A stretch of 64,000 bases of DNA from Tepidiphilus succinatimandens (GTDB taxonomy: Bacteria > Pseudomonadota > Gammaproteobacteria > Burkholderiales > Rhodocyclaceae). Under the pieces are notes generated by a model. It was not told the origin of the DNA and did not search any database. It was given only the letters and a program-made list of their open reading frames with translations. The stretch is taken from positions 33,501 to 97,500 of the forward strand of contig NZ_SBIK01000003.1 in assembly GCF_006503695.1 (NCBI RefSeq), given 5' to 3'. Position numbers and translations under genes: made by a program. This document shows, one piece after another, positions 56,553 through 64,000 of the stretch (position 1 is its first letter; the number at the start of each line of letters is the position of its first letter).

Positions 56553-57292
56553 GGCGAGGATTCGGCCTCCCCGGCGGGCGCATCGGGAACGAAGACGTAG
56601 CCCACGCCCCAGACGGTCTGGAGGTAGCGCGGTTTGCTCGGATCGGGTTCGACGAGGCGACGCAGGCGGCTGATCTGCACGTCGATGGCGCGATCGAAGG
56701 GGCCATGCTCCCGACCGCGGGCGAGCTCCATGAGCTTGTCGCGGGTCATGGGCTGGTTGGGGTGCTCGGCGAGCACGCGCAGCACGGCGAATTCGCCGGT
56801 GGTGAGCGGAATTTCCTCGCCGTGGCGCGTCAGGCGCCGCGTGGTGAGGTCGAGCACGTTGTCGCCGAAGACCACCGTTCCGCCCTGGGGCGCCGGGGCG
56901 CCGAGCGGTTCGCGCGGGCGGCGGCGCATCACGGCGTGGATGCGCGCCACCAGCTCGCGCGGGTTGAAGGGCTTGGGCAAATAATCGTCCGCGCCCAGCT
57001 CCAGCCCCCGGATGCGGTCTTCCTCGTCGCCCTTGGCGGTGAGCATGATGACGCCGAGTGGCGCCTCGCGCTGGCGCAGGCGGCGCAACAGCGTGAGCCC
57101 GTCTTCGCCCGGCAGCATCAGGTCGAGAATGACCATGTCGAAATGCTCGCGCTCTAGCGCCCGCTCCATGGCCGCCCCGTCGGCCACGGCCTTGACGGGA
57201 AACCCCTGGGTGTGCAGGAAGCGCGTGAGCAACTCGCGCAGGCGGGCGTCGTCATCGACGAGCAGGACGCGGCAGCGGCCGATTTCGTTCAT
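56549..57292 (-). CDS. ompR: OmpR-family response regulator
   Basis: 247 residues. Receiver domain with VDDDARLRELL, the phosphorylated Asp in MVILDLMLPGEDGL, and Lys in DDYLPKPFNPRELVARI; then a winged-helix domain with LTTGEFAVLRVLAEHPNQPMT and VQISRLRRLVEPDPSKPRYL (partly quoted). It controls porin-type genes in other bacteria. The ATG at 57292 overlaps nothing upstream; envZ overlaps its stop by 4 bp. It is divergent from tsaB. Confidence 0.94.
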   Translation of the reverse strand: MNEIGRCRVLLVDDDARLRELLTRFLHTQGFPVKAVADGAAMERALEREHFDMVILDLMLPGEDGLTLLRRLRQREAPLGVIMLTAKGDEEDRIRGLELGADDYLPKPFNPRELVARIHAVMRRRPREPLGAPAPQGGTVVFGDNVLDLTTRRLTRHGEEIPLTTGEFAVLRVLAEHPNQPMTRDKLMELARGREHGPFDRAIDVQISRLRRLVEPDPSKPRYLQTVWGVGYVFVPDAPAGEAESSP

Positions 57293-57389
57293 GGTTCGAT
57301 CCTCCCCGGCTGGAAAAACGTCAACGGCGTTTGGTGGGATTGTCGCAGATCGCACGCGAAAATGCCCCGCCCGGCGGTAAAATGCCCTC

Positions 57390-58097
57390 ATGGATCTGCT
57401 CGCGATCGAAACCTCCGGCGAAATCGCCTCCGTGGCGCTGCAGCGCGGCGACACCGTCTGGGAACGCCGGCTGCAGGGCTACGCCCGCCACGCCGAACAC
57501 GTGCTGCCCGCGGTCCAGGCCGTGCTCGAAGAAGCGGGGCTTGCCGTGGAGCAGCTCTCCGCCATCGCGTTTGGCGCCGGGCCCGGGGCCTTCACCGGGC
57601 TGCGGCTTGCCTGCGCCGTGGCGCAAGGGCTCGCCATGCCGTGGTCGCTGCCGCTCGTGCCCGTCGGCTCGCTCGAAGCCCTGGCGGCGCAGGCGGGCGA
57701 GGGCACGGTGCTGGCGCTTGCCGATGCCCGCATGGGCCAATGCTATCACGCCTGGTTTCGCTGCTGCGGCGGGCGAATCGAAGCGCTTGCCGCAGCAGGG
57801 GTGGACGCGCCCGAAGCGCTTTTCCCGCCCGCTGGGGTCGGCCCATGGCACGTCATCGGCCAAGGGATGGAGCCGCTGTGGCCGCGCCTGCCGGAAGCTA
57901 TCCGCGCCGGCGCGGTCGAAATCGTGCTCGATGCCACGGTCCAGTCCCGCGACCTGTTGCCGCTCGCGCGGCGCATGCTCGCCGAGGGACGGGCGCTTCC
58001 CCCCTGGGAGGCCGCGCCCTACTACGTGCGCGACAAGGTGGCGCTCACGGCCGAAGAGCAGGCCGCCTTGCGCCAGCGCAGGGTGCAGGCGTCGTGA
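57390..58097 (+). CDS. tsaB: tRNA threonylcarbamoyladenosine synthesis protein TsaB
   Basis: 235 residues of the ASKHA fold: MDLLAIETSGEIASVAL and AFGAGPGAFTGLRLACAVAQGLA are diagnostic. TsaB works with TsaD and TsaE to put t6A on ANN-decoding tRNAs. A TAAAAT (57378-57383) lies only 7 bp from the ATG, too close for a normal leader; a leaderless start is possible. The stop overlaps rimI (GTGA). Confidence 0.92.
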   Translation: MDLLAIETSGEIASVALQRGDTVWERRLQGYARHAEHVLPAVQAVLEEAGLAVEQLSAIAFGAGPGAFTGLRLACAVAQGLAMPWSLPLVPVGSLEALAAQAGEGTVLALADARMGQCYHAWFRCCGGRIEALAAAGVDAPEALFPPAGVGPWHVIGQGMEPLWPRLPEAIRAGAVEIVLDATVQSRDLLPLARRMLAEGRALPPWEAAPYYVRDKVALTAEEQAALRQRRVQAS

Positions 58098-58576
58098 ACT
58101 GGCTGCGCCTGCGCACCATGCGCGAGGACGATCTTCCTTGGGTGGTCGCGCTCGAACGCGACGCGCAGGAAATCCCCTGGAGCGAAAAGAGCTTTCGCGA
58201 GGCGCTCGCGGCGGGTTACGCCTGCTGGGTGGCGGAAGTTCTCTCGGGGGATGATCCGGCCACGGCTTTGGCCGAACCGGTGGGGTTCCTCATCTTGCTG
58301 CTCGTCGCCGGTGAGGCCGAAATCCTCAATCTGGCAATCACGCCGACTCATCGCGGCCGCGGGCTGGGGCGCGAGATGTTGGAGGCTGCGCTCGACGAAG
58401 CGCGCGAGCGCGGCGCCGCCAGAGTATGGCTGGAAGTGCGCGTCTCCAACCAGGCGGCGATCGCCCTTTATCAGCGCAGCGGTTTTACCATCGTGGCCCG
58501 GCGCCGCGGCTATTACGCCACGCGGGAGGGGGCAAGGGAAGACGCGCTGGTGATGCAGCGGGAACTCGTTCGATGA
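58094..58576 (+). CDS. rimI: Ribosomal-protein-alanine N-acetyltransferase RimI
   Basis: 160 residues, GNAT fold. LRLRTMREDDLPWVVALERDA at the start (partly quoted), the acetyl-CoA loop TPTHRGRGLGREML, and VRVSNQAAIALYQRSGFTIV at the end. It acetylates the N-terminus of ribosomal protein bS18. The start is a GTG at 58094 overlapping the tsaB stop. The usual tsaB-rimI linkage supports the call. Confidence 0.92.
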   Translation: MNWLRLRTMREDDLPWVVALERDAQEIPWSEKSFREALAAGYACWVAEVLSGDDPATALAEPVGFLILLLVAGEAEILNLAITPTHRGRGLGREMLEAALDEARERGAARVWLEVRVSNQAAIALYQRSGFTIVARRRGYYATREGAREDALVMQRELVR

Positions 58577-59493
58577 GCGCGCCCCTCGACGAAAAAGAGC
58601 GCTTTGCCAAGCTCGAGGAAATGGGCTTGACGCCGCTGTGGCGTCTGCGTACCCGCTTGCAACCGGCCTGCGAGGCGGGTGAGGCCAAGGCCGCGCACCA
58701 AGAACTCCCTGCCGTCGCGGCCTCGACCGACCAGACACTGGATACGCCGCCGCAGAAACCCACTACGGCTGCAGTGGCAGCGCCCGCGCCGGCCAGGGAG
58801 CGCCCCAGGGTTCGGCCGCTCCATGCTCCTTCCGGACCGGTCGGACCGCCTCTGGCTCCGCCTCCTGTTCCGGCCGCATCCCGCGCCGCTGGCGCTTCGG
58901 CGCGGACCGTCGACCCGGATCGCGCCGCACGCATCGCCACGCTCGACTGGGAGGCACTGGAAGCGGAGATCCGCGCCTGCACCGCCTGTGCGCTGCACCG
59001 CACGCGCACGCAGGCGGTGCCGGGCGTGGGCAACCGTCAGGCGCGCTGGATGTTCGTGGGCGAGGGGCCGGGGCGGGAGGAAGATCGGCGCGGCGAGCCT
59101 TTCGTCGGCCCGGCGGGCAAGCTGCTCGACGCCATGCTCTTCGCGCTGGGACTGGACCGCACCCAGGTCTACATCGCCAATGCGGTGAAGTGCCGTCCGC
59201 CGGACAACCGCACGCCCTCGCCCGAGGAGATCGCCGCCTGCGCGCCCTTCCTCTTCCGCCAGATCGAACTCGTACGCCCGAAGGTGCTGGTGGCCCTGGG
59301 GCGTCCGGCGGCGTTCGCGCTCCTCGATGAGGATGTCAAGATCGCCCAGGCGCGCGGCCGGATCTTCCGCTACGGCGAGATCCCCGTCGTAGTCACCTAC
59401 CATCCCGCCTACCTCTTGCGCAACCCCGCCGACAAAGCCAAGGCCTGGGAGGATCTGTGCCGGGCCAGGGCGCTCGTCGAAGGGCAGGGGTAG
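58573..59493 (+). CDS. Family 4-type uracil-DNA glycosylase with 4Fe-4S cluster and long N-terminal extension
   Basis: 306 residues. The catalytic part (~130-300) has CTACALHRTRTQAVPG, GEGPGREEDRRGEPFVGPAG, AVKCRPPDNRTPSPEE and TYHPAYLLR. Four cysteines at the spacing of thermophile-type (family 4) UDGs should bind the cluster. The first ~115 residues are a Pro/Ala-rich, unstructured linker after a short helix, common in proteobacterial versions. It removes uracil from DNA. The ATG overlaps the rimI stop by 4 bp. Confidence 0.92.
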   Translation: MSAPLDEKERFAKLEEMGLTPLWRLRTRLQPACEAGEAKAAHQELPAVAASTDQTLDTPPQKPTTAAVAAPAPARERPRVRPLHAPSGPVGPPLAPPPVPAASRAAGASARTVDPDRAARIATLDWEALEAEIRACTACALHRTRTQAVPGVGNRQARWMFVGEGPGREEDRRGEPFVGPAGKLLDAMLFALGLDRTQVYIANAVKCRPPDNRTPSPEEIAACAPFLFRQIELVRPKVLVALGRPAAFALLDEDVKIAQARGRIFRYGEIPVVVTYHPAYLLRNPADKAKAWEDLCRARALVEGQG

Positions 59494-59556
59494 TGCGCCG
59501 AGCGTTTTCGTTACACGGCGTTCATTCCGGGTTAAGCCTTCGTCCTTTCTCGGCGG

Positions 59557-59584
59557 TTATCCTATGGCGATGCCAATAGGATAA
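59557..59584. repeat. Long inverted repeat upstream of the ferric reductase-like gene
   Basis: TTATCCTAT and ATAGGATAA are a perfect 9-bp inverted pair; GGC and GCC inside extend the symmetry to 12 bp with one extra base. The repeat ends 23 bp before the ATG at 59607. It is a plausible operator or metal-regulator site. Its ATAAAT end may be part of a -10. Confidence 0.7.
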
Positions 59585-59606
59585 ATATTTCTTGTGGAGG
59601 TATGTG

Positions 59607-60941
59607 ATGGATCGGATGCGCCATGGGTTGTGGACCCTGCTGCTCGGCTCTGCCCTGTTGTGGCTGGCGGCCGAGCCGACATTCTACGAAGCGGACACGC
59701 TCTTCGCCTGGCGCGAGGTGATGACGCAGTTGAGCGGCGTGCTCGCCTTCGGCTGCATGAGCGCGGCCATGGTGCTCGCGCTGCGCCTGCGCCCCGTCGA
59801 GCGCCTTTTCGGCGGGTTGGACAAAACCTACCGTCTGCACAAGTGGCTGGGAATCGGCGCGCTCGTCTTCGCCCTCACCCATTGGTTGTGGGTCAAGGGG
59901 CCGAAGTGGGCGGTGCAGCTGGGTTGGATCACGCGCCCGCCGCGCGGGCCGCGACCGGAGCCGAGCAATGCGATCGAGGCGGCGTTTCGCGCCGTGCGGG
60001 GTCTGGCCGAGACCATGGGGGAATGGGCCTTCTACGCCGCCGTGCCGCTGCTGCTGATCGCGCTGCTGCGCCGCGTGCCGTATCACGTCTTTGCCAAATT
60101 GCACCGCATGATCCCGCTGCTTTTCCTCGTCTTCGCCTTCCACGCCCTCGTGCTCGTGAAGTTCTCCTACTGGGGCACGCAGCTGGGAGCGCTGCTCGCG
60201 CTGGAGATCGTTGCCGGAGTTTGTGCCGCCGCCGTCTCGCTCGCCGGACGCATCGGTGTTGCGCGGCGCATCCTGGGGCGGCTGGAGGCGGTGGAACCGT
60301 TGCCGGGCGCGGGAGCGCTCGCGCTCACCGTGGCTCCGCAACGCTGGCCGGGGCACACAGCCGGACAGTTCGCCTTCCTCACGCTCGACGTGCGGGAAAA
60401 GGCTCATCCCTTCACCATCGCCAGCGTCTGGGACGAGCGCTCGCCGCGGCTCTCCTTCGTCGTCAAGGCGCTGGGAGATTTCACCCGCAGTTTGCCGCAG
60501 CGGCTGCGCCCGGGGCAAGAGGTACGAATCGAGGGGCCTTATGGCGGTTTCACGTTTGCCGACGAGGCGCCGCGCCAGATCTGGGTGAGCGGCGGCGTGG
60601 GGGTGACGCCGTTTCTCGCCGCGCTGCAGCAGAAAGCGCTACGCGGTTCGCCTTCCTGCCCGGTCGATTACTTCCATTCGCTGACGGCGCCGGACGAGGC
60701 CGCCGAGGCCTGGCTGCGGGCGCTCGCCGAGGCGGCGGGGGTGGCGCTGCACCTCGTCTGGCCGCAGCGCGACGGGCGGCTCACCGGCGAGCGCATCCGC
60801 GCTGCCGTGCCGCAGTGGCGCGAAGCGAGCCTGTGGTTTTGCGGCCCCGAGGGGTTTGGTGAAGCGCTACTGCGCGACTTCTCCGCGCAGGGATTCGACG
60901 TGCGCCGGCGCTTCCATCGCGAACTCTTTGCGTTTCGCTGA
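59607..60941 (+). CDS. Ferric reductase-like transmembrane flavohaem oxidoreductase
   Basis: 444 residues. The first half has five to six helices with haem His in YRLHKWLGIGALVFALTHW and KLHRMIPLLFLVFAFHAL. The second half has an FAD-binding domain (HPFTIAS), an NAD(P)-binding domain (WVSGGVGVTPFLAAL) and CGPEGFGEALL near the end. It moves electrons from NAD(P)H across the membrane, probably to ferric iron or oxygen. GTGGAGG precedes the ATG at 59607. The iron context of the window fits, but no Fur box is seen here. Confidence 0.88.
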   Translation: MDRMRHGLWTLLLGSALLWLAAEPTFYEADTLFAWREVMTQLSGVLAFGCMSAAMVLALRLRPVERLFGGLDKTYRLHKWLGIGALVFALTHWLWVKGPKWAVQLGWITRPPRGPRPEPSNAIEAAFRAVRGLAETMGEWAFYAAVPLLLIALLRRVPYHVFAKLHRMIPLLFLVFAFHALVLVKFSYWGTQLGALLALEIVAGVCAAAVSLAGRIGVARRILGRLEAVEPLPGAGALALTVAPQRWPGHTAGQFAFLTLDVREKAHPFTIASVWDERSPRLSFVVKALGDFTRSLPQRLRPGQEVRIEGPYGGFTFADEAPRQIWVSGGVGVTPFLAALQQKALRGSPSCPVDYFHSLTAPDEAAEAWLRALAEAAGVALHLVWPQRDGRLTGERIRAAVPQWREASLWFCGPEGFGEALLRDFSAQGFDVRRRFHRELFAFR

Positions 60942-60954
60942 CGGGGCGAAACGC
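60930..60954. terminator. Convergent hairpin over the end of the ferric reductase-like gene
   Basis: GCGTTTCGC and GCGAAACGC form a perfect 9-bp stem with a 7-nt loop containing the gene's TGA. It lies between two convergent stops 20 bp apart, so it could end transcription from both sides, but no T-run follows. Confidence 0.5.
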
Positions 60955-60960
60955 CGCGCC

Positions 60961-62211
60961 TCAATGCCGCTCGACCATCTCCAGTAGGTGGAGCGAATCG
61001 ATGCGGCGCTGGTTGGCGCGATGCCATGCCCAGATGGCGACCATGGTACCCGCTACGAAGAGCCCGAAGAGCATGATCACCTGGTGGACCGGCAAGTCAT
61101 ACCGCAAAAGGATCGCGTAGAGGCCGGTCATCACCAGGATGGCGAGGTTTTCGTTGAAGTTTTGCACCGCGATCGAATGCCCCGCCCCCATGAGGACGTG
61201 GCCGCGGTGCTGCAGCATCGCGTTCATCGGCACCACGAAAAAGCCGGCGAGCGCCCCGACGGCGATCATCAGGATGATCGCCAGGGCGAGCGAATGCACG
61301 AAGATCATGCCGATCGCCGCGAATCCCATGACGATCCCCAGAGGAATCACCCGCGGCGCCTCGCGTAGCGCCACCCATTTGGCCGCCGCGACCGCCCCCG
61401 CCGCGATGCCCACGGCCACCACTCCTTGCAGCATCGACGCCTGGGATAGCGGCAAACCGAGATTCACCTCAGCCCATTTGAGCACGATGAACTGCAACGT
61501 CGCCCCCGCGCCCCAGAAAAGGGTCGTCACCGCCAGAGAGATCTGCCCCAGCTTGTCGCGCCACAGCAGCAGGAAGTAATGCCCGAACTCGTGCAACAGA
61601 TAGAAGGGGTTCTTCTTGAGCGGCACGTGCGCCACACCCGTGTCGGGTACGTAGAGGTTGCACACCGCAGCGACGCCATAGACCAGCACCACCACGAGCA
61701 GGGACACCCACAGCCCGTTGTGCAGCCAGGGGAACCAGGCGTCGAACCGGGCGACCAGACCCGGGGCCACCAGGGCGCCGCCGAGCAGCGTTCCCAAAAT
61801 GATCGCCCCGACCGTGAGCCCTTCGATCCAGCCGTTGGCTACCACCAGCAGGCGGTGCGGCAGGTACTCGGTGAGGATGCCGTACTTGGCCGGCGAATAG
61901 GCCGCCGCCCCCACGCCGACGATGGCGTAGCCCAGCAGGGGATGCACGCCGAAGACGATGAGAAGGCACCCGACGATCTTGATCGAATTGGTGATGAACA
62001 TCACACGCCACTTCGGCATGGAATCGGCGAATGCCCCTACGAAGGCGGCGAGCAGCACGTAGGAGAGGGTGAAGAAGAGCTTGAGGAGCGGCTCGTATTC
62101 GGGTGGCGCCTCGAGTTGGCGCAGGATTCCCATCGCGACGATCAGCAGGGCATTGTCGGCCAACGCGGAAAAGAATTGCGCGGCCATGATGGAATAGAAA
62201 CCGCGGGGCAT
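60961..62211 (-). CDS. lplT: Lysophospholipid transporter LplT (MFS)
   Basis: 416 residues, about 12 helices. The N-terminus GFYSIMAAQFFSALADNALL and the loop AKYGILTEYLP are characteristic of LplT. It moves lysophospholipids inward across the inner membrane for re-acylation. No fused acyltransferase (Aas) is attached; aas is not in view. It is convergent with the ferric reductase-like gene. Confidence 0.92.
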   Translation of the reverse strand: MPRGFYSIMAAQFFSALADNALLIVAMGILRQLEAPPEYEPLLKLFFTLSYVLLAAFVGAFADSMPKWRVMFITNSIKIVGCLLIVFGVHPLLGYAIVGVGAAAYSPAKYGILTEYLPHRLLVVANGWIEGLTVGAIILGTLLGGALVAPGLVARFDAWFPWLHNGLWVSLLVVVLVYGVAAVCNLYVPDTGVAHVPLKKNPFYLLHEFGHYFLLLWRDKLGQISLAVTTLFWGAGATLQFIVLKWAEVNLGLPLSQASMLQGVVAVGIAAGAVAAAKWVALREAPRVIPLGIVMGFAAIGMIFVHSLALAIILMIAVGALAGFFVVPMNAMLQHRGHVLMGAGHSIAVQNFNENLAILVMTGLYAILLRYDLPVHQVIMLFGLFVAGTMVAIWAWHRANQRRIDSLHLLEMVERH

Positions 62212-62354
62212 CGGAACGGCGCTCCTCGTGCGACTGCGTAGGATGCGGATACCGCCTAGTGTAACAAGAACCGCGGATCAGAGGCGCGCCCGGCGGGGAA
62301 AAAGTCGGACAAGTCCCCCGTCTCTCGTACCGCTCCCAGCGCGTGCGACAGGGG

Positions 62355-62383
62355 TTGACGTCCGAAAGGCGAGCCCGTATCAT
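62355..62383 (+). promoter_or_regulatory. Promoter of the tRNA-Val/tRNA-Ala pair
   Basis: TTGACG, 17 bp, TATCAT; the predicted start is near 62390, 13 bp before the tRNA-Val 5' end. It is a strong sigma-70 match. Confidence 0.78.
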
Positions 62384-62402
62384 TGCGGTCTCTGCACACG
62401 AC

Positions 62403-62477
62403 GGGCGGTTAGCTCAGCGGTAGAGCACTGCCTTCACACGGCAGGGGTCAGTGGTTCGATCCCACTACCGCCCACCA
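62403..62477 (+). tRNA. tRNA-Val (CAC)
   Basis: 75-nt cloverleaf. The acceptor stem is GGGCGGT/ACCGCCC and the 3' CCA is encoded. The anticodon loop is TTCACAC with anticodon CAC at 62435-62437, which reads GTG codons. The T-loop TTCGATC is intact. Confidence 0.96.
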
Positions 62478-62510
62478 CCCCAGGTGGGTCATACCGTCGT
62501 GCAAGATCAT

Positions 62511-62586
<76 letters not shown>

Positions 62587-62605
62587 AGCACTTCCCCCAA
62601 GACTC

Positions 62606-64000
<1,395 letters not shown>

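Noticed and set aside
57378..57383. TAAAAT as a normal -10 for tsaB
   Set aside because: It is 7 bp from the ATG with no good -35; noted only as a possible leaderless start.

Overview
The window is chromosomal DNA of a GC-rich Gram-negative bacterium, most likely a betaproteobacterium. Supporting signs are the complete System I (Ccm) cytochrome c maturation operon, an LplT-type lysophospholipid transporter, the oxygen-independent ubiquinone genes ubiU/ubiV/ubiT, glyQ/glyS as separate genes, ETF-linked acyl-CoA oxidation genes, and very dense gene packing with many 4-bp ATGA/GTGA overlaps. The strong heat-shock and protein-quality-control block (three small heat-shock proteins, CbpA/CbpM, a second-type FtsH, a DegQ-like protease) would fit a moderately thermophilic lineage such as the Hydrogenophilaceae (Hydrogenophilus/Tepidiphilus). 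That placement is inference, not seen directly.

Layout. 1-4.3 kb: the 5' end of rpmB, then a three-gene Gtr-like glycosylation set (GtrA flippase, GT-C transferase, GtrB-like GT2) on the minus strand, divergent from a ChbG/HpnK deacetylase. 4.3-11.1 kb: ccmABCDEFGHI in one tightly packed operon. 11.1-15.3 kb: an HDOD protein, a chemoreceptor behind a perfect-looking sigma-28 (FliA) promoter, and alanine racemase. 15.3-18.9 kb: a di-heme cytochrome c peroxidase and ubiU-ubiV-ubiT, the latter behind an FNR-type palindrome centred at about -41.5. 19-24.4 kb: purine permease, DRGH-type nuclease, GloC, a fused SpmA/SpmB protein and a DegQ-like protease. 24.5-30.4 kb: divergent stress operons (hsp20 x3 to the left, cbpA-cbpM-ftsH-metal receptor to the right) separated by 322 bp holding a sigma-32 promoter, a sigma-70-like promoter and two perfect 38-bp direct repeats. 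30.4-36.8 kb: a broken porin gene, then two iron transcription units: DUF2325 plus a ferritin-like protein behind a Fur-box promoter, and feoA-feoA-feoB-feoC behind a near-consensus promoter overlapping a weaker Fur-like site.

36.8-46.6 kb: housekeeping (radC, coaBC-dut-nudix, glyQS-gmhB-plsC-tetR, an enoyl-CoA hydratase-like protein and a TatD nuclease). 46.6-51.7 kb: a TetR regulator divergent from etfBA with an 18-bp palindromic operator between them, a CbiM-like membrane protein and a large acyl-CoA dehydrogenase. 51.7-57.3 kb: AsmA, PpiC, and the overlapping chain ompR-envZ-yciB-bolA. 57.4-64 kb: tsaB-rimI-uracil-DNA glycosylase, a ferric-reductase-like flavohaem protein with a long inverted repeat upstream, LplT, tRNA-Val(CAC) and tRNA-Ala(CGC), and the C-terminal part of a type I restriction subunit HsdR that ends 19 bp past the tRNA.

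Functionally, the window ties respiratory cytochrome and quinone assembly (Ccm, UbiUVT), iron acquisition and storage (Feo, ferritin, DUF2325, ferric reductase), fatty-acid oxidation (ETF, acyl-CoA dehydrogenase) and envelope protein quality control together. Several regulatory sites (FliA, RpoH, FNR, Fur, TetR) can be read directly from the DNA. No CRISPR array, insertion sequence, prophage or rRNA operon was seen.
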